Of a stretch of DNA of 64,000 nt, positions 6,747 through 16,047 are shown piece by piece. The notes beneath the pieces are model-generated. The model worked only from the letters and a program-made list of their open reading frames with translations, searched no databases and was not told where the DNA came from. Made by a program: the position numbers and the translations under genes. Position 1 is the first letter of the stretch, and every line of letters begins with the position of its first letter. The stretch is taken from the NCBI RefSeq assembly GCF_030519355.1, contig NZ_JAUMKC010000016.1:62001-126000 (forward strand), read 5' to 3'. The stretch is from Mucilaginibacter sp. L3T2-6 (GTDB lineage Bacteria; Bacteroidota; Bacteroidia; Sphingobacteriales; Sphingobacteriaceae).

Positions 6747-8780
6747 TTGTGTTTCATCAGACACAGTGGTGTAAAGTCCCTAACATTGATAAACCAGCAA
6801 GATTATAATCCAAGCACGCCTGCGGATAACCCGGTTGATTTCCTTTTGTTCGAGAATCTGCCTATCGCGATATATACCTGCGACAAATCGGGTAAAATTA
6901 CTTCATTTAATAAAGCGGCTGAATCACTTTGGGGGCGTATTCCGGAGGCCGGGGACAAATGGACCGCCAGTAGAATATTTACAATTACCGGCGAGGAGGT
7001 CATGCCGGAAAATAGTCCACTGGCACGAACAGTAGCTTCAGGCGTACGGGGTAATGTCGACGAAATTATAGTTCAACGGCCCAACGGCGACCGCTTATAT
7101 GTACAGTCGCATCCTGTTCCGGTTTTCAATGCTGCCGGCGAGGTTACAGGCGGAATCAATACCCTTATTGACGTTACAGAAAAACGCAGCAGCGAAAACA
7201 AACAGGCAATGCTTGCGGCTATTATTGAATCGTCCGAAGATGCCATTGTAAGCAAAACGCTCGAGGGTATTATTACTACGTGGAACCACTCGGCCGAAAG
7301 AATGTTTGGTTATAGTGAAGCCGAGATCGTAGGCAGATCCATCATGACGATTATACCCGATAACCGCAGGCAGGAAGAAGATTTAATTATCAGTAAGATA
7401 AAAAAGGGTGAAAAAGTTGAACACTACGAAACTTACCGCCTCACTAAATACAATACAGAAATACCCGTTTCGCTTACGATATCGCCAATAAAAAACAAAA
7501 ATGGACAGGTAATAGGCGCTTCAAAAATCGCCCGGAATATTACAAAACAAAAAGATGCCGAAGAAAGTCTGCAGCGTTACGCCAATAATCTTGAAACGCT
7601 GAATACCGTAAATAATATGATTTCTGAACACCTGGATGTGCAGGAAATATTGCAGCAGGTAACGGATGTTACCACACAGGTAACAGGTGCGGCGTTTGGT
7701 GCATTTTTTTATAATAAGGTGGATGAGCGCGGTGAATCATACATGCTTTATACCTTATCGGGCGCCCCGAGAGAGGCTTTTGAGAAATTTAGTATGCCGC
7801 GCAATACGGCTATTTTTCATCCTACATTCAGTGGCGAGGCAACGGTGAGATCTGACGACATTACCAAAGACCCGCGTTATGGCAAAAGCGCACCGCATTA
7901 TGGTCAGCCAAAAGGCCATTTGCCGGTAGTGAGCTACCTGGCTGTACCTGTAATTTCTAAATCAGGCGAGGTGATTGGTGGTCTTTTTTATGGTCACCCT
8001 CAGCGGGGTAAGTTTACTGTTCACCATGAGCACTTAATTGAGAGCGTGGCCAAGCAGGCAGCCATAGCACTTGAAAACGCGACACTTTATGAAGAGATCC
8101 GTAAGCTTAATTCCAAAAAGGATGAATTTATTGGCCTGGCCAGCCACGAGTTAAAGACACCTGTGACCAGCCTGAGTGGCTACCTTCAGATTATTAACCG
8201 CCGCCTTCCTGAAGGTGATGCTAATAAATCTTTTATAGAAAAAGCCCTGGTGCAAATTAATAAACTTACCGGGCTGATATCTGACCTGCTTGATGTATCG
8301 AAAATTGAAACCGGACAACTGCCGCTGTCGTTTACCCAATTCGACCTGGTGCAATTAGTCAATGAGGTTACAGAGCTTATACAATATTCGGCTAGCACCC
8401 ATGTACTGAGGCTTAACTCAACGGTTGATAACCTTAGCGTGACCGCCGACAGGCAGCGCATAGAGCAGGTAATTATTAATTTATTGTCAAACGCCATAAA
8501 ATATTCCCCGGGAGCAAGCGCCGTTGACATTTCAGTGTCGGCAGACGGAAATAAAGCGCTTGTGTCGGTACGCGACTTCGGCCCCGGAATAAATAAAGGC
8601 CAGCAGGAACGCATTTTTACGCGCTTTTACCGTGTAGAAGACATGGCGGTCCATATATCGGGCCTGGGCATTGGCTTATTTATAAGTAAAGAGATTATAG
8701 AGCGGCACAACGGTCGGTTATGGGTGGAAAGTGAGGTGGATAAAGGCTCCGTATTTTTCTTTGAGATCCCTTTAGATTAA
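6747..8780 (+). CDS. PAS-PAS-GAF sensor histidine kinase
   Basis: Domains in order: PAS at about 30-145 (LPIAIYTCDKSGKITSFNKA), PAS at 152-275 (AIIESSEDAIVSKTLEGIIT, ending SKIARNITKQKDAEE), GAF at 290-450, then HisKA with phospho-acceptor His near residue 467 in SHELKTPVTSL, and a HATPase with NLLSNAIKYSP, RDFGPGI and GLGIGLFISKE. No membrane segment is seen, so it should be cytosolic. There is no in-frame ATG before the first PAS domain. I used TTG 6747, preceded by AGGA at 6738-6741; a second TTG at 6786 is possible. No response regulator is adjacent, so its partner is unknown. Its 3' end overlaps the convergent ABC gene by 4 bp. Confidence 0.9.
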   Translation: MCFIRHSGVKSLTLINQQDYNPSTPADNPVDFLLFENLPIAIYTCDKSGKITSFNKAAESLWGRIPEAGDKWTASRIFTITGEEVMPENSPLARTVASGVRGNVDEIIVQRPNGDRLYVQSHPVPVFNAAGEVTGGINTLIDVTEKRSSENKQAMLAAIIESSEDAIVSKTLEGIITTWNHSAERMFGYSEAEIVGRSIMTIIPDNRRQEEDLIISKIKKGEKVEHYETYRLTKYNTEIPVSLTISPIKNKNGQVIGASKIARNITKQKDAEESLQRYANNLETLNTVNNMISEHLDVQEILQQVTDVTTQVTGAAFGAFFYNKVDERGESYMLYTLSGAPREAFEKFSMPRNTAIFHPTFSGEATVRSDDITKDPRYGKSAPHYGQPKGHLPVVSYLAVPVISKSGEVIGGLFYGHPQRGKFTVHHEHLIESVAKQAAIALENATLYEEIRKLNSKKDEFIGLASHELKTPVTSLSGYLQIINRRLPEGDANKSFIEKALVQINKLTGLISDLLDVSKIETGQLPLSFTQFDLVQLVNEVTELIQYSASTHVLRLNSTVDNLSVTADRQRIEQVIINLLSNAIKYSPGASAVDISVSADGNKALVSVRDFGPGINKGQQERIFTRFYRVEDMAVHISGLGIGLFISKEIIERHNGRLWVESEVDKGSVFFFEIPLD

Positions 8781-9514
8781 CGCTGCTCCCTTTCAGCGGC
8801 ATTTCCCGGGGCGATCTGCCCGACGCCGAAATACTGCTCCAATTCATTTAAGGTTGATGAGCTAGTGGCAATATCTTTAATAATTTTTCCTTTTTCCATC
8901 AACAGCACCCGGTCGCATACGTCAGTGATATGATTTAGGTCATGGCTTGATATTAACGTAGTTACGCCCCGGTTTTTATTAATGTCCTTTAAAATGCTTT
9001 TTAACCTGAATTGTGTGCTTGGATCTATGTTGGCAAAAGGCTCATCCAGCATCAACAATTCCGGACCTTGCAGCAGGCATGAAGCTACGCCAACCTTGCA
9101 TTGGTTACCTTTTGAAAGATCGCGAATATATTTGCCTTTTTTTAAAATTTCCCCGTTGAAAAAATCGGTAAGCCCTGCCATAAAATCATCTACATGAGCC
9201 CGGCTTTGCTGATGAAGGCTACCTATGAAATAAAAGTATTCCTCGGGAGTAAGGTAATCAATCAAAAAACCTTCATCAAGGTATGAAGCCGTGTAATTCT
9301 TCCAATTTTCATGTCCGGCCACATTTTCGCCATTTGATGATACATGCCCGGCATCTGGCCGTATCAGGTCGAGCATCATTCGAAACATCGTAGTTTTTCC
9401 GGCGCCATTATTACCCACCAGGCCGACGCTTTCGCCCTTATTTATATTTAATTCCTGAACGTTTACGACGACAGCGCCGCCATAAACTTTTTTAAGGTTT
9501 TTAATTTCAATCAT
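8777..9514 (-). CDS. ABC transporter ATP-binding protein
   Basis: The 245-aa protein is one nucleotide-binding domain: Walker A GLVGNNGAGKTTMFRM, signature LSKGNQCKVGVAS, Walker B LLMLDEPFANID and H-loop LISSHD. It follows the permease gene on the same strand with a one-base gap, so the two form an export-type ABC system (NatA/CcmA-like). The LSKGN version of the signature replaces the usual LSGGQ. Substrate cannot be read from sequence. Confidence 0.93.
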   Translation of the reverse strand: MIEIKNLKKVYGGAVVVNVQELNINKGESVGLVGNNGAGKTTMFRMMLDLIRPDAGHVSSNGENVAGHENWKNYTASYLDEGFLIDYLTPEEYFYFIGSLHQQSRAHVDDFMAGLTDFFNGEILKKGKYIRDLSKGNQCKVGVASCLLQGPELLMLDEPFANIDPSTQFRLKSILKDINKNRGVTTLISSHDLNHITDVCDRVLLMEKGKIIKDIATSSSTLNELEQYFGVGQIAPGNAAEREQR

Positions 9515-9515
9515 A

Positions 9516-10991
9516 TTATTTGTTTCTAAACCCTTCTGCTATTGTATAACGTTTATTGTAAAAATCGGCCGCCAGCTTGTTAATCCAGAAACCGCGGGTA
9601 AGTACGCCTGTCAAGCCTATAAGTCCCAGGAGGGCCAGCCCGGTATTGGCCTGGTGAAGCAATGCCAGGGGGCCGTAGATGAGGAATGGCGTAATCAATA
9701 AAGGGAGCGATAAAATCCACTGATTGCTGCCGATGCCTTCCCAGTTAAATGCAGCGCCCCTGGAAAGATCCATACGCTTATAATTACGGTTCGCAAAAAA
9801 CAGCACGATAGTGGTATTTACGCCGATGTTCCACATATACATTATAATCTCGATCACCAGCGTTTTCCAGCCGAAATAAACATAGGGAGTGGTAAGCAAT
9901 AAAAACAGTGTCGAAATAATAGTGAATAACAGGTACTTGGCCTTCAAAAAATCAACGAAGTTTACTTTGCTCACCAGCAGCCCATCAAAATGCGAAGCCT
10001 GCCAGCTGTACATAAACTGCCCGTAATTAATGATGAAAATACCGGTCATAAACATGCTTACAAAAACCTTATACCCCTCGCCGCTCATTTTTGGATTGGT
10101 ATAAAATATGAGTCCGTAAAACATGATGAATAAGCCCATAATAAACGCTGAGCGGGACCGCTTGTTACGGAATATCAGTTTAAGTTCATTGCCCACCAGA
10201 TCTCCGATATTGCCAAAATGATTAAGTAAGGGATAATCGGTGCTGTTTTTATATCTGGCTACTTTACGGGAGCCAAGTTCTTCCAGGTAAAGATTATCCT
10301 TCAGATATAAAAAATTAAGATAATACATAGCTGCTCCTAGTATTACGGGAACAATGGCCAGTACCGGATAGTGAATTAAGTTGCCAAAAAACAGGTAAGA
10401 AAAATTACGTATTGAAAAAATATGCCACAGAAAATCAGATAAGCCGATCAGGATGATTACGGCGGCCGCAACTAAAAATATCCAGCCGTTTAAATTCGCT
10501 TTTCTTTTCAAATAAAGGGCCAAATAGTTATTAAAAACGGTAAGCCCTGCTATGGAAGCAATGAAAGCTATAGCGGCAAGGCCACCTGATACCGGCGCAA
10601 TAACCTTAAAAACAAAAGGCACGAACAGCAAAAAGGGCCAAAGATTAAATACCGAAAAAAGCGCAGTAAATGCAAGATAGCGAACCAGTGAGTTCCGTTT
10701 TACCGGCAGCTGCAAGTATGGCTGTACACGTAATGTAGGCAAGTCCTGTAATTGCAGGCGGGAAAAAAGGTCGGTTAAATAATACAACAATATGATACCG
10801 CAATAAGTGATCATCATATCCTTTCCCGCAGCTTTTTCTAAAAATTTATCGAGACCAAAGCCGATAACGCTAACAATAGCCAGGAAATATAAAATCAACA
10901 GGCCCATAACAATACGCACAGCAATGCTTTTACCGGTATTTTTGGAACGCCAAAAGGCCTTTAACTCATGCCGAAGAAAAGTCGACGTCAT
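9516..10991 (-). CDS. ABC exporter permease (DUF5687-like)
   Basis: This 491-residue polytopic protein has about ten hydrophobic segments and a charged N-terminus MTSTFLRHELKAFWRSKNTG. It has no ATPase domain; the partner ATPase is the next gene. The start pattern FLRHELKAFWRS and central VGNELKLIFRNKRSR resemble the Bacteroidota ABC permeases annotated as DUF5687; I assign that from memory of the pattern, not from a search. The RNKRSR loop may contact the ATPase. Confidence 0.82.
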   Translation of the reverse strand: MTSTFLRHELKAFWRSKNTGKSIAVRIVMGLLILYFLAIVSVIGFGLDKFLEKAAGKDMMITYCGIILLYYLTDLFSRLQLQDLPTLRVQPYLQLPVKRNSLVRYLAFTALFSVFNLWPFLLFVPFVFKVIAPVSGGLAAIAFIASIAGLTVFNNYLALYLKRKANLNGWIFLVAAAVIILIGLSDFLWHIFSIRNFSYLFFGNLIHYPVLAIVPVILGAAMYYLNFLYLKDNLYLEELGSRKVARYKNSTDYPLLNHFGNIGDLVGNELKLIFRNKRSRSAFIMGLFIMFYGLIFYTNPKMSGEGYKVFVSMFMTGIFIINYGQFMYSWQASHFDGLLVSKVNFVDFLKAKYLLFTIISTLFLLLTTPYVYFGWKTLVIEIIMYMWNIGVNTTIVLFFANRNYKRMDLSRGAAFNWEGIGSNQWILSLPLLITPFLIYGPLALLHQANTGLALLGLIGLTGVLTRGFWINKLAADFYNKRYTIAEGFRNK

Positions 10992-11120
10992 AAATGCGAT
11001 TAGTTAATAAGGGTAATGATAGGCAAAAAAACGCAGTTTAGGGGCGTTCAGGCAAATTTGATAAAAATAAGTGTTGGATTCAGGTGTAATCCTAAAACAA
11101 TTTTCTGAAAGTGTAATAAG

Positions 11121-12401
11121 TCAATATTTATATCTCTCGCCCCAAAGCTTTCTTAATTTTTCTTTGGTTTCATTTTCGCGCGGATTGTTACCAGGCTCAT
11201 AAAGCTTGGCGCCTTTTATAGCGTCGGGCAAAAAATCAAGGTCAGTAAAATTGCCTGCGTAGCTGTGGGCGTATTTATAATCCTTTCCGTAGCCGATATT
11301 TTTCATCAGCCTGGTAGGTGCATTACGCAGGTGCAGCGGTACAGGCAAGTCGCCGGTTTCCTTAACCATCGCTATAGCAGCGCCAATTGCCGTGGTTGCT
11401 GAGTTGCTCTTGGCTGATGTAGCCAGGTAAATAGCAGTTTGCGATAAAATCAATTGCGATTCGGGCATGCCAATTTTGTTCACCGCCTCAAAACAGCTTT
11501 GCGCTAATAACAGGGCGTTAGGATTTGCATTGCCAATATCTTCCGAAGCCAATATCAGCATCCTGCGCGCAATAAACAACGGATCTTCACCCCCAACAAT
11601 CATCCGCGCCAGCCAGTACACGGCGCCGTTAGGGTCGCTGCCGCGCATGGATTTTATAAAAGCGGAAATGATGTCATAATGCTGCTCACCGGTCTTATCA
11701 TACAGTGCCATATTTTGCTGCACATGTTCCAGCACATTCTGGTTTGTAAGCGTAATTTTCTTTTCGGTAAAGGCGCTTACCAACAGCTCAAAAATATTCA
11801 GCAGCTTGCGTGCATCGCCCCCGGAAAGGCGTAGCAGGGCCTCAGTTTCTTTTATGGCGATGTTTCTTTTCTGCAGTACTTCGTCTTCCTTCATTGCTTT
11901 GACTAACAAACCCATCAGGTCGTCTTCGTTCAAAGGCTGTAAAATGTAAACCTGGCAGCGCGATAACAACGCCGAGATCACTTCGAAGGATGGATTTTCT
12001 GTAGTGGCGCCAATCAGTGTAACGATGCCGCGCTCTACAGCGCCAAGAAGAGAATCCTGCTGCGACTTGGAGAAACGGTGGATCTCATCGATAAATAAAA
12101 CCGGCAATGCCTCGCCTTCTGATTTTAAGACCGAGGCCCTTTCAATCACTTCCCGCACATCTTTTACGCCCGAATTGATAGCGCTCAACGAGAAAAATGG
12201 CCTATCGAGCGTTTGAGAGATGATATAAGCCAGCGTAGTTTTACCTACGCCTGGCGGTCCCCAGAATATCATCGACGGCAATGAGCCCGATTCAATAGCT
12301 TTACGCAATACCGCACCCGGGCCAACCAAATGTTTCTGACCCACATAATCGTCGAGACTTTTCGGACGCATACGCTCCGCTAAAGGCGGCAGGTTGTTCA
12401 T
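11121..12401 (-). CDS. rarA: Replication-associated recombination protein A (AAA+ ATPase)
   Basis: RarA (MgsA) is a clamp-loader-like AAA+ ATPase acting at stalled replication forks. The protein is 426 aa from ATG 12401 (MNNLPPLAERMRPKSLDDYV), the usual RarA start. A longer frame to 12557 would add 52 atypical residues and overlap the divergent glycosylase gene, so I rejected it. Motifs: Walker A GPPGVGKTTLAYI, Walker B LFIDEIHRFSKSQQD, sensor 1 IGATTENPSFEV, and the C-terminal MRGSDPNGAVYWLARM block. The family's C-terminal tetramerisation domain is complete. Confidence 0.95.
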   Translation of the reverse strand: MNNLPPLAERMRPKSLDDYVGQKHLVGPGAVLRKAIESGSLPSMIFWGPPGVGKTTLAYIISQTLDRPFFSLSAINSGVKDVREVIERASVLKSEGEALPVLFIDEIHRFSKSQQDSLLGAVERGIVTLIGATTENPSFEVISALLSRCQVYILQPLNEDDLMGLLVKAMKEDEVLQKRNIAIKETEALLRLSGGDARKLLNIFELLVSAFTEKKITLTNQNVLEHVQQNMALYDKTGEQHYDIISAFIKSMRGSDPNGAVYWLARMIVGGEDPLFIARRMLILASEDIGNANPNALLLAQSCFEAVNKIGMPESQLILSQTAIYLATSAKSNSATTAIGAAIAMVKETGDLPVPLHLRNAPTRLMKNIGYGKDYKYAHSYAGNFTDLDFLPDAIKGAKLYEPGNNPRENETKEKLRKLWGERYKY

Positions 12402-12464
12402 AGGGTAAAAATCGCAAAAGAAAACGCCATATCCTAAAAAAGTTAGTAATTTTAAAACAATAAC

Positions 12465-13097
12465 ATGAGCAATAAGTTTACACGCGATACTCACCATTTC
12501 CTCTGCGATGAGCTCGCCAAACGCGACAGCGACCTCGCCACTATCCTTGATAATCACGGCTATCCGCCTTTCTGGAACCGGCCGAACAGCTATGAGACGT
12601 TAGTGCATATCATCCTGGAGCAGCAGGTATCTCTGGCATCCGCGCTGGCGGCTCTCAATAAATTGAAAGAACGTTTAGGAGGATTGACCCCGGCGAAACT
12701 GCTTTTATTGAGTGACGAAGAAATGCGGGCTTGTTACGTAAGCCGCCAGAAAACTATCTACCTGCGATATTTGGCGGAAGCGTTATTAAGCGGGCAACTG
12801 GATTTATCAGCCCTGGAAGATATGCCCGGCGATGAAGTTCGCCTGAAGCTAACAGCTTTAAAAGGCATTGGTAACTGGACGGCCGATATCTACCTGATAT
12901 TTGTTTTGCAACATGCCGATGTGTTTCCAATCGGCGATCTGGCAGCAGTAAATGCCTTAAAGCGGGTAAAAAATCTTCCGTTAGCTGCAACACGTGAGGA
13001 GATTTTGCAAGTAGCGGAACAATGGCAGCCATACCGAACCATTGCCACTATGTTACTGTGGCATTTTTATTTATCGGCGCCGGGAACAAAGAAATAG
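12465..13097 (+). CDS. DNA-3-methyladenine glycosylase, AlkA-like (HhH-GPD)
   Basis: This enzyme family removes alkylated bases during base-excision repair. The 210-aa protein has the HhH-GPD core: LVHIILEQQVSLASALAAL (helical start), the helix-hairpin-helix LTALKGIGNWTADIYLIF, and FPIGDLAAVNALKRV with the catalytic Asp in GD. There is no iron-sulfur Cys cluster at the C-terminus, as expected for the AlkA branch. It lacks the N-terminal beta-domain of E. coli AlkA, as many bacterial members do. It diverges from rarA across 63 bp; both act in DNA maintenance. Confidence 0.9.
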   Translation: MSNKFTRDTHHFLCDELAKRDSDLATILDNHGYPPFWNRPNSYETLVHIILEQQVSLASALAALNKLKERLGGLTPAKLLLLSDEEMRACYVSRQKTIYLRYLAEALLSGQLDLSALEDMPGDEVRLKLTALKGIGNWTADIYLIFVLQHADVFPIGDLAAVNALKRVKNLPLAATREEILQVAEQWQPYRTIATMLLWHFYLSAPGTKK

Positions 13098-13284
13098 CCG
13101 GACTTCCGGGGGCTCGAAAATTCCGGCAGTTTTATCAGGAATTCTCCTTTCATGCCCCACCGCTTTCAAAATTCGTGTATTCGGAAAAACTTTGCAGCAT
13201 TCTTTTATCTAAATAATAAATTTTGCCTTTGGTGCAACGCAAGCATCAAAATAGTAGTCTGTTACATTAAACAAACCGAATGTT

Positions 13285-14313
13285 ATGAAAACATACTTAA
13301 CCTTACTACTAGTAGTATGCCAAAGCGCTGCAGTATTAGCCCAGACCGATAAAACGCCCTACCTCACCAAATCATTAGCTAACAATGCCATCAACAATGT
13401 TGTTGTATCCACCTCCGCCGGCGGTATTATGGTGAGCGGTGAGAGCGGACAATCACCTCGTATTGAAGTTTACATCAAGAGCAACAACAACCAGGAATTA
13501 TCAAAGCAGGAAATCGCCAAACGCCTGGAAGAAGACTACCTGGTGAATATAGACGTAAACGGCCATGAGCTAAGCGCTACCGTTAAAAACAAACATAATT
13601 TCGTAAATTGGAGACGCCAGCTGAGCATCTCTTTCAAGATATATGTGCCGCAGGCGGTATCTACCCATTTAAGAACCAGCGGCGGAGGGATCAGTCTCGA
13701 CAATCTGAAGGGGAACGAAGAATTTTCGACCAGCGGCGGAGGCCTTGACGTTGAAAAGGTAACCGGTGTGATCCGCGGGCGTACCAGTGGCGGCGGCATT
13801 AACGTACGTGATTGCGGAGACGATATCGACCTGCATACCAGCGGCGGCGGTATTGACGCCAGGAATTGTACCGGAAAGATCTCATTAGTAACCAGCGGCG
13901 GCGGCCTTGAATTGAATGACCTGAAAGGTACCATCAACGCACATACCAGCGGTGGAGGGATTAATGGCGGAAATATTGAAGGTGAATTAATAACCTACAC
14001 TTCTGGCGGCGGCATAGATTTAAGGAATATGAACTGCAGCCTTGACGCCGGTACCAGCGGCGGCGACCTCCGTGCCGAAATGAAAGGTACAGGAAAGTAC
14101 GTTAAACTGCGCGCCAGCTCCGGCAGCATCGACCTGGTTTTGCCAACAAAGGGCTTTAACCTTGACATCGCTGCCCAGCAGGTTAGCCAGTTAAAACTCA
14201 CCAACTTTAGCGGCGAGTGGAACAGGAACCATATTCGCGGCGCCTTGAATGGCGGCGGCATTCCGGTTGAGGCCCATGCATCAAGCGGCAACGTTAATAT
14301 CAGGTTCAATTAA
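13285..14313 (+). CDS. DUF4097-type beta-helix repeat protein with signal peptide
   Basis: The 342-aa protein starts with a signal peptide (MKTYLTLLLVVCQSAAVLAQ) and is therefore exported. From residue 131 it has seven consecutive exact 18-residue units, each starting TSGGG with I or L next, followed by a degenerate TSGGD unit at 257. An earlier related turn (STSAGGIMVSG) occurs near residue 43. Strict 18-residue spacing with Gly-rich turns suggests one coil of a right-handed beta-helix per repeat. This resembles DUF4097/DUF4098 putative adhesin domains. No catalytic residues are recognisable. It stands alone between the glycosylase and a bidirectional terminator. Confidence 0.88.
   Translation: MKTYLTLLLVVCQSAAVLAQTDKTPYLTKSLANNAINNVVVSTSAGGIMVSGESGQSPRIEVYIKSNNNQELSKQEIAKRLEEDYLVNIDVNGHELSATVKNKHNFVNWRRQLSISFKIYVPQAVSTHLRTSGGGISLDNLKGNEEFSTSGGGLDVEKVTGVIRGRTSGGGINVRDCGDDIDLHTSGGGIDARNCTGKISLVTSGGGLELNDLKGTINAHTSGGGINGGNIEGELITYTSGGGIDLRNMNCSLDAGTSGGDLRAEMKGTGKYVKLRASSGSIDLVLPTKGFNLDIAAQQVSQLKLTNFSGEWNRNHIRGALNGGGIPVEAHASSGNVNIRFN
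13675..14067 (+). repeat. Seven-plus tandem 54-bp coding repeats
   Basis: Each 54-bp unit encodes 18 residues beginning TSGGG. The protein period is exact, while the DNA varies at synonymous and outward-facing codons, so the repeats are old and kept by selection on the fold, not by recent slippage. Confidence 0.85.
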
Positions 14314-14335
14314 TCAGGATAACCCGTTACCTGCT

Positions 14336-14382
14336 AAAACAAGAATGGCCGGCTTTTTGACAAGTCGGCCATTCTTGTTTTT
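14336..14382. terminator. Bidirectional terminator
   Basis: AAAACAAGAATGGCCG (14336-14351) pairs with CGGCCATTCTTGTTTT (14366-14381): 16 complementary bases with a 14-nt loop, A-rich on one side and T-rich on the other. It can end both the beta-helix gene and the convergent asnS. Confidence 0.85.
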
Positions 14383-14425
14383 ATACAATCGTGTGATCTT
14401 TTCCCTATCGGTAAAATCCAAAAAA

Positions 14426-15877
14426 TTAAAATTCTGCGTTTTTAGGAAACCTGGGGAACGGTATCACATCCCGGATGTTACCCATACCGGTTACAAATAA
14501 TACCAAACGCTCAAAGCCTAAGCCAAAACCTGCATGCGGGCAGGCCCCGAAACGACGCGTATCCAGGTACCACCAGAGTTCCTCTTTAGGTATGCCCATT
14601 TCGTCCATACGTTTCTCCAGCCTGTCGAGGCGTTCCTCGCGTTGTGAACCGCCGACGATTTCTCCGATACCAGGGAACAGGATGTCCATTGCGCGGACAG
14701 TTTCATTGCCATTTGCATCCGGCTCGTTCTGGCGCATGTAGAATGCCTTTATTGCTTTAGGATAGTCGGTTAATATTACCGGCTTTTTAAAATGCTTTTC
14801 AACCAGGTAACGCTCATGCTCCGACTGCAGATCAGTGCCCCAGCCTTCAACCAGGTACTGGAATTTCTTCTTCTTATTCGGAGTAGATTCCTTTAGTATA
14901 TTGATGGCCTCGGTATATGTAAGACGCTCGAAATCGTTGTTCAAACAAAATTCCAGCTTCTCGATAAGCGACATTTCTGAACGGTCCTGCTGTGGCTTTT
15001 GTTTTTCCTCCTCGGCTAAACGCTGACTTAAAAATGCCAGGTCGTCGGCATTTTTGTCCAGCGCATATTTTATGACGTATTTCAACAGCGCTTCTGCCAG
15101 ATCCATGTTGTCATTCAGATCATAAAATGCCATTTCGGGCTCAATCATCCAAAATTCAGCCAGGTGACGGGTGGTATTTGAATTTTCAGCACGGAAAGTT
15201 GGGCCAAAAGTATAGATATCGCTCAGGGCCATGGCGCCTAATTCACCCTCCAGTTGGCCGGATACGGTAAGATTGGTTGGCCTGGCAAAAAAATCTTCAG
15301 AAAAATCAATTTCTCCGGTGTCAGTTTTTGGCGGGTTAGCCAAATCAAAGTTGGTAACGTGGAAAGTTTCGCCTGCACCTTCCGCATCCGAAGCAGTAAT
15401 AATTGGTGTATGCAGATAGACAAATCCTCTCTCCTGGAAAAATTGGTGTATAGCAAATGACAAGCTGTTACGCACCCTGAAGATCGCGCCAAATGTGTTG
15501 GTACGGAAACGAAGATGTGCGATCTCCCGCAAAAATTCAAGGCTCGGGCGGTTTTTCAATTGCAGCGGGTAGCTTTCCGGATCACAATCGCCCAATATTT
15601 CAATTTCCTTTGCTTTTAGTTCTACACGCTGACCTTTGCCCATCGACTCTACTAATAAGCCTGTCGCACTAATTGCCGCGCCAGTGGTTATGCGTTTCAG
15701 CAGGGCAGCATCTGTATTTTCAAAATCAACAACAACCTGCAGTGTATTATTGGTCGAGCCATCATTTAAAGCAATGAACTGATTATTACGGAACGAGCGT
15801 ACCCATCCTTTAACAGTAATTTCAACGTTTGTTTCAGTGCTCTCTAGTAATGCTTTAATCTTTTTCCGCTGGCTCAT
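14426..15877 (-). CDS. asnS: Asparagine-tRNA ligase
   Basis: Class IIb aminoacyl-tRNA synthetase that charges tRNA-Asn. The 483-aa protein has the N-terminal OB anticodon-binding fold ([20 protein letters not shown]), motif 2 with [21 protein letters not shown], and motif 3 near the end with [17 protein letters not shown] chose ATG 15877: the frame extends to a TTG at 15901, but that codon overlaps a perfect -7 box, so it would precede the transcript start. The gene ends in [15 protein letters not shown], the normal terminus. Confidence 0.96.
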   Translation of the reverse strand: MSQRKKIKALLESTETNVEITVKGWVRSFRNNQFIALNDGSTNNTLQVVVDFENTDAALLKRITTGAAISATGLLVESMGKGQRVELKAKEIEILGDCDPESYPLQLKNRPSLEFLREIAHLRFRTNTFGAIFRVRNSLSFAIHQFFQERGFVYLHTPIITASDAEGAGETFHVTNFDLANPPKTDTGEIDFSEDFFARPTNLTVSGQLEGELGAMALSDIYTFGPTFRAENSNTTRHLAEFWMIEPEMAFYDLNDNMDLAEALLKYVIKYALDKNADDLAFLSQRLAEEEKQKPQQDRSEMSLIEKLEFCLNNDFERLTYTEAINILKESTPNKKKKFQYLVEGWGTDLQSEHERYLVEKHFKKPVILTDYPKAIKAFYMRQNEPDANGNETVRAMDILFPGIGEIVGGSQREERLDRLEKRMDEMGIPKEELWWYLDTRRFGACPHAGFGLGFERLVLFVTGMGNIRDVIPFPRFPKNAEF

Positions 15878-15898
15878 ATATTCATGTATTTTGAGGCT

Positions 15899-15906
15899 CA
15901 AAAATA
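15899..15906 (-). promoter_or_regulatory. -7 box of asnS
   Basis: On the minus strand this reads TATTTTTG, an exact TAnnTTTG. It lies 21 nt upstream of the asnS ATG and fixes the start choice. Confidence 0.65.
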
Positions 15907-16033
15907 CGATAATTTGCTGTTTGTCTGAACCGGAATTAACAGAATTACCGAATTGACAGTATGCGTTTTATTATCCCTGGGCAATAACGGCTTAAAAATA
16001 TCCGGTTCCTTTCAATACCGTTGCCTATTTAGC

Positions 16034-16041
16034 TAAGTTTG
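16034..16041 (+). promoter_or_regulatory. -7 box directly before the EamA gene
   Basis: TAAGTTTG matches TAnnTTTG and ends six bases before the ATG at 16048, so the leader would be at most a few bases. Confidence 0.55.
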
Positions 16042-16047
16042 CCCATC

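Noticed and set aside
12402-12557. 52-residue N-terminal extension of rarA
   Set aside because: Overlaps the divergent glycosylase gene and does not resemble RarA; ATG 12401 gives the family start.
13536-13937. 133-codon frame opposite the beta-helix gene
   Set aside because: It mirrors the 54-bp repeats; the PPPLV pattern is just the complement of the Gly-rich units.
13675-14067. CRISPR-like regular repeat
   Set aside because: 54-bp units are in-frame coding, with no conserved repeat/variable spacer split.
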